Assembly: GCA_022819855.1 (NCBI GenBank)
Contig: JAJEGN010000003.1
Location: 18,136-82,135 of the forward strand
Source of the DNA: Gammaproteobacteria bacterium
Lineage (GTDB): Bacteria; Pseudomonadota; Gammaproteobacteria; Steroidobacterales; Rariloculaceae
Direction of reading: 5' to 3'
Length of the DNA stretch: 64,000 nt
Of the stretch, positions 27,417 through 36,513 are shown piece by piece. The translations under genes were made by a program, and so were the position numbers. Position 1 is the first letter of the stretch. Each line of letters opens with the position of its first letter. A model generated the notes under the pieces. The model saw nothing but the letters and a program-made list of their open reading frames with translations. It did not search any database and was not told the origin of the DNA.

Positions 27417-29060
27417 ATGACCGAAAAACGCAAGCAGACTCCCGCGACCGACAGCCGAACACCGCCAGCGGAGACTCACGAAGCGCCCGGCCGGCTGGAC
27501 CGGCGCGGCTTCGTCCGCGGCGCGGCCATGCTGACGGTCGGCGGCCTCGGGACCCGGGCCGGGTTCGCGCAACAGACCCCGTCGGGCGGTTCGCCGACCG
27601 CTGCGCCGTCGGAGGCCGCGGCGGAACGGCTCGCAATGCAGGTGCAACGCGCCCAGCGCTGGGGCGGCCGCGATCCCGCCAACTGGGTGCGGCCGCGCTC
27701 GGGCGTCGATCACAACGTCGTCATTCTCGGCGGCGGCCAGAGCGGCCTCGCGATCGCCTACGGGCTCAAGCGCCTGGGCGTCGGCGGCGTCGAGATCATC
27801 GACCGGGCCGAGCCGGGACTCGCCGGCATCTGGCGGACGACCGCGCGGATGCACCAGTTGCGCACTCCAAAGACCCTCCGGGGTCCCGAGCAGGAAAACC
27901 CGATCCTGAGCTTCCAGGCCTGGTACGAATTGCTCAACGGCCCGGACGCTTACGATGCCCTTGACCGAATTCCGACGCTCGCCTGGGCCGATTACCTGGA
28001 CTGGTACCAGCAGGTCAACGGCATCGAGGTCCGCTACCGTACGAATCTGCTCGAGATCGAGCCGCAAGGCGATCTCCTGCGCCTGCACCTCGACTCCGAT
28101 GGCGAGCGCCGCGCCGAGACGACACGCAAGCTCGTGCTCGCCAACGGCTACGCCGGCGCCGGCGGACCCAACGTGCCCGGCTTCCTGCGCGCACTGCCGG
28201 CGGAGTTCTGGACGCATACCGCAAGTCCATTTCGCGAGGACACATTCGCCGGCAAGAGCATCGCCATCGTCGGCGCGGGCTCCTCCGCGTTCGACGCGGC
28301 GGCCGTCGCGCTCGAGAGCGGCGCGGCCGAAGTCCACGTCTTCAACCGGCGGGCCTACGTCGGCTACCCGGCGCCGCGGCCGCCCGGTTCGCCGGCGCCC
28401 GACCGCGGCCACCCCAACGTGCTCGCACTGAGCTACGAGTTGCCCGACGCCGTACGCTGGCGCAATTTCGTGTCGCGCGAGCGGGGCGTGGCGACGGTGC
28501 CGATGGACTCGATCGAACGCGTTATGGCGTTCGACAATTTCCGAATCCATCTCGAGAGTTCGTTGGCCGACGTCAGGATCGCCGACGGCAGGGTCGCGAC
28601 AAACGCACGTGGCGAGTCGTGGCAATTCGATCACATGATCGCCGGAACGGGCTATCGCATCGATCTTTCCGCGCAGCCCGAACTTGCGGGCATCCACGAG
28701 TCGATCGCGCTATGGGGCGACCGCTATGAGCCGGAGCCCGGCGAGGACAATGCTGCCGCCGCCATCCATCCCTACCTCGGTCCAGGATTCGAGTTTGTGG
28801 CCCGCGAAGGCACGAATGCGGACTACCTGCGCAACATCCACTGCTTCAATCTCTCCGCGATGCTGAGTTTCGGCAAGCCGGTCGGCGACATCCCGAGCGT
28901 TGCGGATCATCCCAGACTCGTGATGGCCATCGCCCGCGATCTGTACGGTGAGAGCGTGGACACTGAAGCGCATCGGCGGTTTTTCAATGCGCCGTCGGTG
29001 CCGCCGGATACTGCGCCGTATCAGCAGGCGGTGCAGGGCGAGACGCAGGCCGCGGCCTGA
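27417..29060 (+). CDS. Tat-exported FAD/NAD(P)-binding oxidoreductase
   Basis: 547 residues. A Tat signal spans about 26-51: R29-R30 in LDRRGFVRG, a hydrophobic stretch and AQQ. The mature chain has one nucleotide-binding motif, VVILGGGQSG at 101-110, and a second, IAIVGAGSS near 280, the arrangement of flavin-containing monooxygenases and lysine/ornithine hydroxylase-like enzymes. GAGGAAA precedes the start. It converges on a second Tat-dependent oxidoreductase. If exported folded with FAD, it would act in the periplasm, where NAD(P)H is not normally available; this is unusual. The substrate is unknown. Confidence 0.82.
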   Translation: MTEKRKQTPATDSRTPPAETHEAPGRLDRRGFVRGAAMLTVGGLGTRAGFAQQTPSGGSPTAAPSEAAAERLAMQVQRAQRWGGRDPANWVRPRSGVDHNVVILGGGQSGLAIAYGLKRLGVGGVEIIDRAEPGLAGIWRTTARMHQLRTPKTLRGPEQENPILSFQAWYELLNGPDAYDALDRIPTLAWADYLDWYQQVNGIEVRYRTNLLEIEPQGDLLRLHLDSDGERRAETTRKLVLANGYAGAGGPNVPGFLRALPAEFWTHTASPFREDTFAGKSIAIVGAGSSAFDAAAVALESGAAEVHVFNRRAYVGYPAPRPPGSPAPDRGHPNVLALSYELPDAVRWRNFVSRERGVATVPMDSIERVMAFDNFRIHLESSLADVRIADGRVATNARGESWQFDHMIAGTGYRIDLSAQPELAGIHESIALWGDRYEPEPGEDNAAAAIHPYLGPGFEFVAREGTNADYLRNIHCFNLSAMLSFGKPVGDIPSVADHPRLVMAIARDLYGESVDTEAHRRFFNAPSVPPDTAPYQQAVQGETQAAA

Positions 29061-29097
29061 GTGGGCGAGAGCCTGAGAAAATCCTCCGGCACGTCGC

Positions 29098-30504
29098 TTA
29101 GCCGAAAGTGAACACCACGCCAAGTTCGGTGCGGTCGGCTACTTGCCGGAACCCATCGACGACGCCGTCGAGCGGCCAGGTGGCCGTGATCATGGACGAG
29201 GCATCGATGGAACCGCGTTCGATCATTTTCACGTAACGCGGGGCGTCGCGCATCGGATGCATGCCGCCCATCTGGCCGCCGTGGATCGAGCGCGTGGACA
29301 GACAGAAGCGGGCGGTCGGGAACGAGATCTCGCCCTGCTGTCCGGCTGCGAGCAACGTCAGGTGTCCACCCCCGCGCGTGATGTCCCAGGCCTGGCGGAG
29401 TGCGAGCAGTCCGGTCGTGTCGGGGCCCGTCTCGACCGCGGGCGGAAACAGATCGCCGCCTGAAGCTTCGATGACGAAGTCCGCGCCGCCGTAGCGGTAA
29501 CCGGGACCGTAGCGCCCGCCGGCATCGAGCCGGTCGGTCGGGCCGTAACACATCTCCCTCACGCGCTCGACGAGCGTGTCCGTGTCGACGTTCGGATCGA
29601 GCACCGTCGTCGCGCCGAGTTCGAGCGCCTTCTCACGGCGGTAGGCGACTGGCTCGATCACGATGATCTGACCGGCGGACTGGCTGCGCGCGCCCTGGGC
29701 GGCGGCGAGCCCGATGGGTCCTGCGCCGAAGATCACGACATCGGAGCCCGGCTCGACCCGCCCGTAGGTCAATGCCGAGGACAGCCCCGCGGCAAGCGTG
29801 TCGCCGAGTAGCGAGAGCTCGTCGTCGGGCAGGTCCGTGAAGAGCGGGATACAGTACTCCTCCATGGCCACCATGAGCTCGCTCAAGCCGCCGATGGCGC
29901 CCTGCTGGATGACTCCGGTTCCGTCGGCCATGTCGGCGATGGGCCCATTGAAGAGCTGACTGTTGAGGTAGTTGCACGCCTCCGGGTTGCCGTGCAGGCA
30001 CTGGTAACAGACGCCGCACTCGGGTGTGCCGCAGACGAGCACGCGATCGCCCTCGCGCACCCGGCGGACTTCGGCGCCGACGGCTTCGACGATGCCGAAG
30101 CCCGAGTGATTCGGGATCGTCGGCGTTTCGTAGTCGCGGTCTCCAAGCACGCTGCGCGTGATGGTGTAACAGCCGCACGATGCCGTCGTTCGCACGAGCA
30201 CCTGTCGGGGTTCGATCTCGCGCAGTCGCAGGTCCTCGACCGACGCCGTCGTGCCGCTTCGCACGAGCGCCCGGAACGGCCGGCCCGCGACGCTGCCGGT
30301 TGCGGCGGCAGGCGCGTCCGCCTGTGCCTGTGCCCTTGTGGCTGTCAGCGTCGCCGCGGCCAGCGCGCCGGCCTGGAGCATTGTTCGACGGGACAGTCCG
30401 GAGCGCGAGCTCTGCTGCGTCTCGCTGGCGGAGCCGACGTTTTCTCTTGTGGATTCGGCCTCGTTGGAACGCACTGCGCCGCGCGCTTGCCCTGTATCGG
30501 TCAT
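29098..30504 (-). CDS. Tat-exported zinc-dependent alcohol dehydrogenase (MDR family)
   Basis: 468 residues. A Tat motif at 38-43 (SRRTML; R39, R40) is followed by a helix and AQAQ near 60. The mature part is a medium-chain dehydrogenase: catalytic-zinc candidates C110 or C112 and H133 in PNHSGFG, structural-zinc cysteines C163, C166, C169 and C177 with CxxCxxCx7C spacing, and a Rossmann loop FGAGPIG. The usual GHE is NHS. These enzymes normally work in the cytoplasm, so a Tat leader is notable. ATG 30504 follows a GGGGGACAAG site. It converges with the flavoprotein gene. Confidence 0.85.
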   Translation of the reverse strand: MTDTGQARGAVRSNEAESTRENVGSASETQQSSRSGLSRRTMLQAGALAAATLTATRAQAQADAPAAATGSVAGRPFRALVRSGTTASVEDLRLREIEPRQVLVRTTASCGCYTITRSVLGDRDYETPTIPNHSGFGIVEAVGAEVRRVREGDRVLVCGTPECGVCYQCLHGNPEACNYLNSQLFNGPIADMADGTGVIQQGAIGGLSELMVAMEEYCIPLFTDLPDDELSLLGDTLAAGLSSALTYGRVEPGSDVVIFGAGPIGLAAAQGARSQSAGQIIVIEPVAYRREKALELGATTVLDPNVDTDTLVERVREMCYGPTDRLDAGGRYGPGYRYGGADFVIEASGGDLFPPAVETGPDTTGLLALRQAWDITRGGGHLTLLAAGQQGEISFPTARFCLSTRSIHGGQMGGMHPMRDAPRYVKMIERGSIDASSMITATWPLDGVVDGFRQVADRTELGVVFTFG

Positions 30505-30554
30505 TGCTTGTCCCCCGGTTCGCGTCGATCGGGAATCAACCATAGCACCGTTGC

Positions 30555-30650
30555 CTGCCGATCCCGCGCCGTATCAGCGCGCGGTGCCGGAGACTGTGAA
30601 GGGCGCGGCCTGCGCGGGCGAACGCCGAGCCGAAAGTGAACACAACGCTG
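30555..30650. pseudogene. Remnant duplicate of the flavoprotein/dehydrogenase 3' junction
   Basis: The forward frame here reads DPAPYQRAVPE, like the C-terminus DTAPYQQAVQGE of the gene ending at 29060. Just after it the reverse strand reads SVVFTFG, like the C-terminus GVVFTFG of the gene ending at 29098. Order and orientation match 29000-29125 with about 30 bases deleted between them, so the tail-to-tail junction of the pair was copied here and has decayed. Confidence 0.6.
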
Positions 30651-30739
30651 AGCCCCTGTTTTCTTGGCCCGCGCTCGATAGCGGCCAGGGTGGTAATCTC
30701 CCGCGTGTCTGTGAACGACACGCTGAGTCGAGAGTATTC

Positions 30740-32338
30740 ATGCACATTTCCCGCCGCCAACTGATCGAGGGCTCGCTCTACGGGGCAGCCGCTGTCGCCT
30801 TAAGGGGGCACGCTCAGCAATCGCCGTGGCAGCCGGGTTCCGTTCGGCACCTGCTGCCGGCGGCGACCCACGATCGCCTGCTGCTGAAGGCGAGCTTCGA
30901 TCGCGCGCTGGCTGCGCCGCCAACGTTACGGGCAGGTCCACGGGCGGCTGCCGGGTTGCAGCTTGATTCCTCGGGCGAATTCTTTTCCTTCGACCTGGTC
31001 GGACTCGAGCCCGAGCGCACTTACGAGTTGTCGCTGGAAGACGCCAACGGCACGCCGCTCTGCGACCCGTGGCCGATTGCCACCTTTCCCGGTCCGGACG
31101 CGGCGCCGAGTAGGTTCCGGCTACTCGTGTACACCTGCGCCGGAGGGCATCCCGCCACGGTCGATTCCGACACGAACGGCCCGTATTTCGTGCCGATCGA
31201 AAACCGAAGAAAAATGCTGTTGACGGGGCTCTCGTACAACCCTGACGCCATGATCGCGATCGGCGACCATGTCTACTGGGATCTGCGCTCGCCGGTGGGC
31301 TCGCTCATGCTTGGAAACGCCCCCGAAGCCCGCCGGCTGGTGGGTTCGTTCACCCGCAACATGCCGGTTCTCGGCACCGACAACGAACGCAAGCTCAAGC
31401 TCGTCGTCACGCCGCAGCTCAGCGATCTCTACGGCACGGACTTTCGTTCCACCCCGGTGTTCTTCGTGCAGGACGATCACGACTACTTCGAGAACGACGA
31501 AGCGACCGAGGAGATGGTTACGTTCCCGCCCGACGATTTCATGCTCCGGCTCGCGCGCGCCACCCAGCGCTTGTATTACCCGGAGTTTCTGCCCGACGCG
31601 CGCCGCCCGGCCGGGCTGCCGTCGAGCGGCGCAGCCGACCGTGCCACCGGCGTATCCGAATCGTTCGGCACGCTGCGTTACGGCAGATTGCTCGAGATCA
31701 TGATGTACGACTGCCGACGCTACATGACCCTGACCGGCCCGGTGGGAGGATTCCTGCCTGAAACGGTCGAAGCCTGGCTCATGCAACGCATGGCGGCCGA
31801 GGAGACGCGCCACGTGGTCAACCTGCCGTCGACCCCCGTGGGATGGAGCGCCGGCAAGTGGGGTGAGTGGTATCCGGACCTGCTCCAGCCCAACGGCGAG
31901 TTGGGTGTTGCCGAGTCCAAGTATTTCTGGCAGCCGGGCTGGAACCTGCAGCACAATCGCCTGCTGCAGGCGGCTTCGGCCATGGCGGGCATACCGCTGT
32001 TTCTTAGCGGCGATCTGCACGCCCTCGGCGAAGGGCGGATCATGCGCTACAACGATCTCGATCTGAGCGGCAATCCCGTGGTGTCGGTGCTGACCGGTCC
32101 GATCAGCTCCGGCCCGAGAGCGTGGCCATCGGCCTGGCGGGGCACGCCGCCGCGCACGCCGACCGGCATCGAAGTCGATGCGGGGCTCGACCCTCTCGAG
32201 AAGAACGGCTTCTCGATCATCGACTTCACTGAGGACCGCGTCGAAGGGCAGATGTTCAGCTGGAAGATGGATGAACCGGTCGAGAACCTGGACAACCTGC
32301 AGCCCTTCCACCGCTTTACGGCCGTGCGGGGGGCTTGA
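30740..32338 (+). CDS. PhoD-like metallophosphoesterase with Tat signal
   Basis: 532 residues. SRRQLIEG at 4-11 starts a Tat signal, cleaved after about residue 25. A fibronectin-like N-terminal domain (about 35-120) precedes a PhoD-type metallophosphoesterase core: IGDHVYWD near 173, DDHDYFEND at 245-253 and SGDLHALGEG near 419. Canonical PhoD has GDYIY, DDHE and GDVHS, so several ligands are conservative variants. PhoD enzymes are exported phosphodiesterases/phosphatases using Ca2+ and Fe3+. It is divergent from the MDR gene and converges on the bicupin gene, 6 bases apart. Confidence 0.8.
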   Translation: MHISRRQLIEGSLYGAAAVALRGHAQQSPWQPGSVRHLLPAATHDRLLLKASFDRALAAPPTLRAGPRAAAGLQLDSSGEFFSFDLVGLEPERTYELSLEDANGTPLCDPWPIATFPGPDAAPSRFRLLVYTCAGGHPATVDSDTNGPYFVPIENRRKMLLTGLSYNPDAMIAIGDHVYWDLRSPVGSLMLGNAPEARRLVGSFTRNMPVLGTDNERKLKLVVTPQLSDLYGTDFRSTPVFFVQDDHDYFENDEATEEMVTFPPDDFMLRLARATQRLYYPEFLPDARRPAGLPSSGAADRATGVSESFGTLRYGRLLEIMMYDCRRYMTLTGPVGGFLPETVEAWLMQRMAAEETRHVVNLPSTPVGWSAGKWGEWYPDLLQPNGELGVAESKYFWQPGWNLQHNRLLQAASAMAGIPLFLSGDLHALGEGRIMRYNDLDLSGNPVVSVLTGPISSGPRAWPSAWRGTPPRTPTGIEVDAGLDPLEKNGFSIIDFTEDRVEGQMFSWKMDEPVENLDNLQPFHRFTAVRGA

Positions 32339-32344
32339 GGCCGC

Positions 32345-33277
32345 TTACGCGGTCTTGTTCGCTGCAGGTGCGTCGGCGCCGCGCCGCTCCTGCACTTGCT
32401 CGGCGAAATACTCCCAGTCGCGGGCGAAGCGGTACGCGTGCCGCGCCGGGGGTTGAGGAGACTGGGTTTCGAGCCAGCGTACGCTCGTGTCGCTGCGGTT
32501 GTAGAAGGCGTGGGTGCAGCCGACGCCGGCCCAGAGGAAATCGCCGGGCTGCATCAGGTATTTCTCGTCATCCGCCCAGGCCTCCACCTCACCGTCGACG
32601 ATGTAGTAGGCCTCTTCGAGCGGATGGTTGTGGGGGTGAACGCAGCCGTTCGGCTCGTATTCGACCATGAACATCGTGTGCAGCGCCGCTTCGAGCCGCT
32701 CGTCGACGAGCATCTTCATGGCCACGCCGCTGAAGACGATCGCCCCCGTTGCGACGCTCGCCGAGACCCTGGGCGCGTCCGTGGTCTGCCTTGCGCGCAA
32801 GGCATCGACCCTGATGTCGTCGTCGGCCATCCGGAACAGGTGCCTTGAGGTCGGGTCGCGGATGTCGAGCGGCTCTATGGGGATGTCGGGCGGCGGACCA
32901 AGAAAGTAGGTGTCGTCGGCAAAGTTCTCGCCTCGCGGCACCGGAGTGTTCATGTCGATCCACTTCGCCGTGCCGCTCTCAGGACCCAGCCACGCCTGCG
33001 CCACGCCGACCGGGAGCAGTCCGCAAGCGCCCGGGCCGAGCCGCCACGCGCGCTCGCCGAGGATGAGCACGGGTTCGCCTTCGAGGACATAGAAGCTCTT
33101 CTCGAAGGACTGCAGGTGCTGGTTCACATGACCGTCCGCGTCGAGTTCACAAAGGCCCCAGCCCGAGTGGACCGCGCCGCAACCCCGGTCGGAGAGCGCA
33201 TGGCGTCGATATCCCGCGGCGTCTGCGGGAAACGCCCCCGTCGGCCGGATGTCGGCAGCCCTGATGAAGTGATGCAT
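32345..33277 (-). CDS. Bicupin protein, ureidoglycine aminohydrolase-like
   Basis: 310 residues with two cupin domains. The second, at about 205-285, has the metal motif HPHNHPLEEAYYIVDGEVE followed by PGDFLWAGVGCTHAFYN, close to (S)-ureidoglycine aminohydrolase; the first, about 40-120, has lost most ligands. That enzyme acts in allantoin breakdown, but no other allantoin genes are nearby, so another 2-oxo or hydroxy acid derivative is possible. It is the last gene of the reverse operon starting near 37874, 34 bases after dctM. Confidence 0.8.
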   Translation of the reverse strand: MHHFIRAADIRPTGAFPADAAGYRRHALSDRGCGAVHSGWGLCELDADGHVNQHLQSFEKSFYVLEGEPVLILGERAWRLGPGACGLLPVGVAQAWLGPESGTAKWIDMNTPVPRGENFADDTYFLGPPPDIPIEPLDIRDPTSRHLFRMADDDIRVDALRARQTTDAPRVSASVATGAIVFSGVAMKMLVDERLEAALHTMFMVEYEPNGCVHPHNHPLEEAYYIVDGEVEAWADDEKYLMQPGDFLWAGVGCTHAFYNRSDTSVRWLETQSPQPPARHAYRFARDWEYFAEQVQERRGADAPAANKTA

Positions 33278-33311
33278 GTTCTGTCTCCGTTTCTCGCGCG
33301 TCAGTTGCGAT

Positions 33312-34595
33312 TCAGCGGCCCAGCATGAGCTCCGGCAGGAAGAGCGATATCTGCGGAACGTAGGTGACGAGCACGAGAAACGCCAGCAACAGCACGAGCC
33401 ACGGCAGGCTCGCCCGGATCACCTGCGTCAGCGAAAGGTTGGATACGCCGCTCGCGACGAAGAGATTCAGGCCCACGGGCGGCGTCACCATGCCGATCTC
33501 CATGTTCACGACCATGATAATGCCGAGGTGAACCGGGTCGATACCGAGACCGATCGCGAGCGGAAAGATGATCGGCGCGAGAATCAGGACCACGGAGGTC
33601 GGATCCATGAGGTTGCCCGCGACGAGCAGTATGAGGTTGACGAGAATCAGAAACGCCCAGGGCGGCAGTTCGGCGGCGAGCACGGCGGCCGAAATCCCCT
33701 GCGGGATCTGCTCGGTGGTCAGCACGAAAGCGAAAACGTAGGCGTTGGCCACGATGAACATGAGCATCGTGGTCGTGCGAGCGCCCTGGACGAGCACGGC
33801 GGGGATCTGCCTGAAACCGATGTCGCGGTAGACGACGACCGCGACGATCAGCGCATAGACGGCCGAAACCGCGGCGGCCTCGGTCGGCGTGAAGACGCCG
33901 CCGTAGATCCCGCCGAGCACGATGAAGATCAGCAGCAGTCCCCAGAAGGCTTCACGGCCCGTGCGCAGCACTTCGCGCCAGCTCGTGGCGCCGGGTTTGG
34001 GCACGTGCTCGCGGCCGCCCCGGAAGTAGATCGTCGTCATCATCGCGAGCGTCAGCAGCAGTCCCGGAATCACGCCGGCGATGAAGAGCGCGCCGACCGA
34101 AGTCTCCGTGATCGCGCCGTAAACGACCATGACGATCGACGGAGGAATGAGTATTCCGAGCGTGCCGGCGTTGGTCACGACGCCCGTGGCGTATTCGCGG
34201 CGGTAGCCGGCGCTGACCATGCCCGCGATCGTGATCGAGCCGACCGCGACGACCGTTGCGGGCGACGAACCCGAGACGGCCGCAAACAGCATGCAGGCGA
34301 GCACCGATCCCATCGCGAGACCGCCGCGTATCCATCCCGTGATCGCCGTCGCGAAGTCGATGAGCCGGCGCGCGACGCCGCCGGTCGTCAGAAAGGTGCC
34401 GGCCAGGATGAAGAACGGCACGGCGAGCAGCGGATAGACCTCCGTCGCGTGATTGAAACGCTGCGCGAGCGACAGCAGCGTCTGATCGCCGAAGAGCGCA
34501 AGCGTGAGCACGCTCGCAAGTCCCAGCGACATCGCCACGGGTACGCGCATGGCGAGCAAGAGCAGCAGCGAGCCGATCAGGAAGGTGACGGTCAT
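33312..34595 (-). CDS. dctM: TRAP transporter large permease DctM
   Basis: 427 residues, about 12 helices. The features VPFFILAGTFLTTGGVARRLIDFA, GSSPATVVAVGSI, ILIPPSIVMVVYG and GMVTPPVGLNLFV are those of the DctM subunit, including the PPS/TPPVG re-entrant segments. It starts within the 4-base ATGA overlap with dctQ. It is the Na+-driven pore of the importer whose binding protein is encoded at 35416-36399. Confidence 0.96.
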   Translation of the reverse strand: MTVTFLIGSLLLLLAMRVPVAMSLGLASVLTLALFGDQTLLSLAQRFNHATEVYPLLAVPFFILAGTFLTTGGVARRLIDFATAITGWIRGGLAMGSVLACMLFAAVSGSSPATVVAVGSITIAGMVSAGYRREYATGVVTNAGTLGILIPPSIVMVVYGAITETSVGALFIAGVIPGLLLTLAMMTTIYFRGGREHVPKPGATSWREVLRTGREAFWGLLLIFIVLGGIYGGVFTPTEAAAVSAVYALIVAVVVYRDIGFRQIPAVLVQGARTTTMLMFIVANAYVFAFVLTTEQIPQGISAAVLAAELPPWAFLILVNLILLVAGNLMDPTSVVLILAPIIFPLAIGLGIDPVHLGIIMVVNMEIGMVTPPVGLNLFVASGVSNLSLTQVIRASLPWLVLLLAFLVLVTYVPQISLFLPELMLGR

Positions 34596-35221
34596 CGCCG
34601 CTTCGCCTCGTCGTCGCGGCTCGCGCCTGCGTCAGCGTCAGGGATCGCCTCGCCTGCGTCAGCGATCGCCTCGCCCGCGGCTTCGCGCGGCTCATCCTCG
34701 GCTCGCACCGCCGGTTCCTCGGCCCGGTGCCCGAGCGGGCCGCGTGTGCCTTTCCATATCCCTAACGCCGCCTGGCCGAGCCTGAGTCCGAGCAGCGCGA
34801 AGCCGATCGGCAACGACGACAGCAGCACCCAGCGCGGCAGCGGGATGTCGTGGGCGAGGCTGCCGAAGTCGTAGAGCCGCCGTACCAGCGTGAAGCTGCC
34901 GGAAAACATCAGTACGGCGTAGAGCAGGCTGAGACCGACGGCCGCCAGCGCCACGAGCCTCTGGACCCGAGGCGTCAGGCGCTCCGTGACGAACTCGACG
35001 GCGATGTGGGCGTCGGTGCGAATGCCCATCGAGATGCCGACGAGTACGAGCCAACTGAAGAGATAAATCGTCGCCTCGAGCAGCCAGACGAGGCCCGTGT
35101 CGAAGACGTAGCGCAACACGACCTGGCTGAAGGTCAGCAGGGTCATGATGGCAAGGAACGCCGCGGTGAGGAACTCCTCGAGGCGGTCCAGAGCGCGATT
35201 GAGAGAACGCGTGATGGTCAT
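34592..35221 (-). CDS. dctQ: TRAP transporter small permease DctQ
   Basis: 209 residues with four hydrophobic helices at about 16-160, including the DctQ motif FSWLVLVGISMGIRTDAHIAVEF. The C-terminal 45 residues form a charged tail with repeats of EAIADAG/EAIPDAD type, encoded by an imperfect tandem repeat at about 34623-34683. The tail is longer than usual for DctQ. It overlaps dctM by 4 bases. Confidence 0.92.
   Translation of the reverse strand: MTITRSLNRALDRLEEFLTAAFLAIMTLLTFSQVVLRYVFDTGLVWLLEATIYLFSWLVLVGISMGIRTDAHIAVEFVTERLTPRVQRLVALAAVGLSLLYAVLMFSGSFTLVRRLYDFGSLAHDIPLPRWVLLSSLPIGFALLGLRLGQAALGIWKGTRGPLGHRAEEPAVRAEDEPREAAGEAIADAGEAIPDADAGASRDDEAKRR
34623..34683. repeat. Imperfect tandem repeat in dctQ 3' end
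   Basis: The unit CGCCTGCGTCAGCG...ATCGCCT occurs twice, then partly a third time as CGCCCGCGG, encoding the DAGEAI-type repeats of the DctQ tail. Slippage could vary the copy number without breaking the frame. Confidence 0.5.
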
Positions 35222-35415
35222 CCGGAACGTTCCGACCGCATGGCCTCCAACCTCGATCCAGTCACTGGAAGCGATCTTGAGGCTTTGGGAGCTACCGAGT
35301 CAGTCGACATTCCTGCGCGCGCGGAATCCGCACTGCCCTGCGAAGGTCGACTGCATGCGGGGCGATCCGCATCAGCCGGCGCTCCTGCGGGCGCGGGATC
35401 ATCTCCTGGCGTCGC

Positions 35416-36399
35416 TCAGTGCCCGGCCGCGCCGGCAGCTTCGAGCACCTCCGTGCCGATGTCGTCTGAGAACATGTCCCAGACCGGCCGCATGGCAGCG
35501 CGCCATTGTTCGCGTTCGTCGGGCGTGAGTGCGATCAGCGTATTGCGTCCAGAGGCGACGATGTCGGCACGCGCCTCATCGTTGATCGCTACGGCGGTCG
35601 TGTTCACGAACTCCGTGGCTTCGGCCAGCGACTGTTCGAGGACGTCGCGGACATCGTCGGGCAGGCCGCGCCAGTGGTCGGGATTCACCGCAACGAAGTA
35701 GCCGATGTAGCCGTGATTGGTCTCCGTGATGAACTCCTGCACTTCGTAGAACTTGCTCGCGTAGATGTTCGACCAGGTGTTCTCCTGGGCGTCGACGGCG
35801 CCCATCTGCAGCGCCTGGTAGACCTCCGAAAACGGCATCTTCTGCGGGTTGCCGCCGATCGCCCGAATCTGTTCGAGCAGCACGTCGGAATCCATGATGC
35901 GGAACTCGAGCCCGTCGGCGTCCGCCGGCACGCGCAGCGGCGTTCCGGCCGTGAGGTGCTTGGTGCCGTTGTGCCAGTAGGTGAGTCCGAGGAGGCCCCG
36001 GCCTTCAAGCTCCTTCAGCAGTTCCTGACCGACAGGGCCGTTCTGGAACGCCTCGACCTGCGCCATGTCCGCGAACAGGAACGGCAGGTCGAAGACCTGG
36101 AAGCGCTTGGTCAGCCTGTCGAGCTTCGACAGCGAAATCGCGATCATCTGGATCTCGCCGAAGGCCAGCGCTTCGAGCGATGCCTGGTCGTTGATCAGGC
36201 TGCTCGATGGATAGACCTCGACCGTGACCCGGCCCGGCAGGCGTTCCTCGACGAGTTGCTTGAAATAGTCCGCGCCCTGACCCTTCGGGGTGGTCGGCGC
36301 GAGATCGTGGGGGAACTTGATGATGATGGACTGGGAAAGCGCCATGCCCGGCATGGTTGCGAGAGCGAGCCAGACTACCGTCAGAATTGCTTTTCTCAT
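35416..36399 (-). CDS. dctP: TRAP transporter solute-binding protein DctP
   Basis: 327 residues with a signal peptide to about 22 (LALATMPGMALSQ). DctP signatures: IKFPHDLAPTTPKGQGADYF, GLEFRIMDSDVL with the substrate-binding Arg, NPQKMPFSEVYQALQMGAVDAQENTWSNIYASKF. This block closely matches C4-dicarboxylate-binding DctP, so succinate/malate-like or hydroxy-acid ligands are plausible. It is followed by dctQ after 194 bases. Confidence 0.93.
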   Translation of the reverse strand: MRKAILTVVWLALATMPGMALSQSIIIKFPHDLAPTTPKGQGADYFKQLVEERLPGRVTVEVYPSSSLINDQASLEALAFGEIQMIAISLSKLDRLTKRFQVFDLPFLFADMAQVEAFQNGPVGQELLKELEGRGLLGLTYWHNGTKHLTAGTPLRVPADADGLEFRIMDSDVLLEQIRAIGGNPQKMPFSEVYQALQMGAVDAQENTWSNIYASKFYEVQEFITETNHGYIGYFVAVNPDHWRGLPDDVRDVLEQSLAEATEFVNTTAVAINDEARADIVASGRNTLIALTPDEREQWRAAMRPVWDMFSDDIGTEVLEAAGAAGH

Positions 36400-36513
36400 C
36401 GTTCGTCCCCTCGGTTGATGCGTGCTTCGTTCACTAATGTCGTTGTTGGCGGCCCCTGTCCTGGTCGGTCGGCCTCGTTCAATGCATGGCGCAGCGATCC
36501 TCGCGTTCCGCCG

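Noticed and set aside
33276..34874. Open frame of 532 codons on the forward strand
   Set aside because: It is antisense to dctM and dctQ, with low-complexity Arg/Glu/His/Gln-rich content; the reverse strand has clear TRAP permease motifs.
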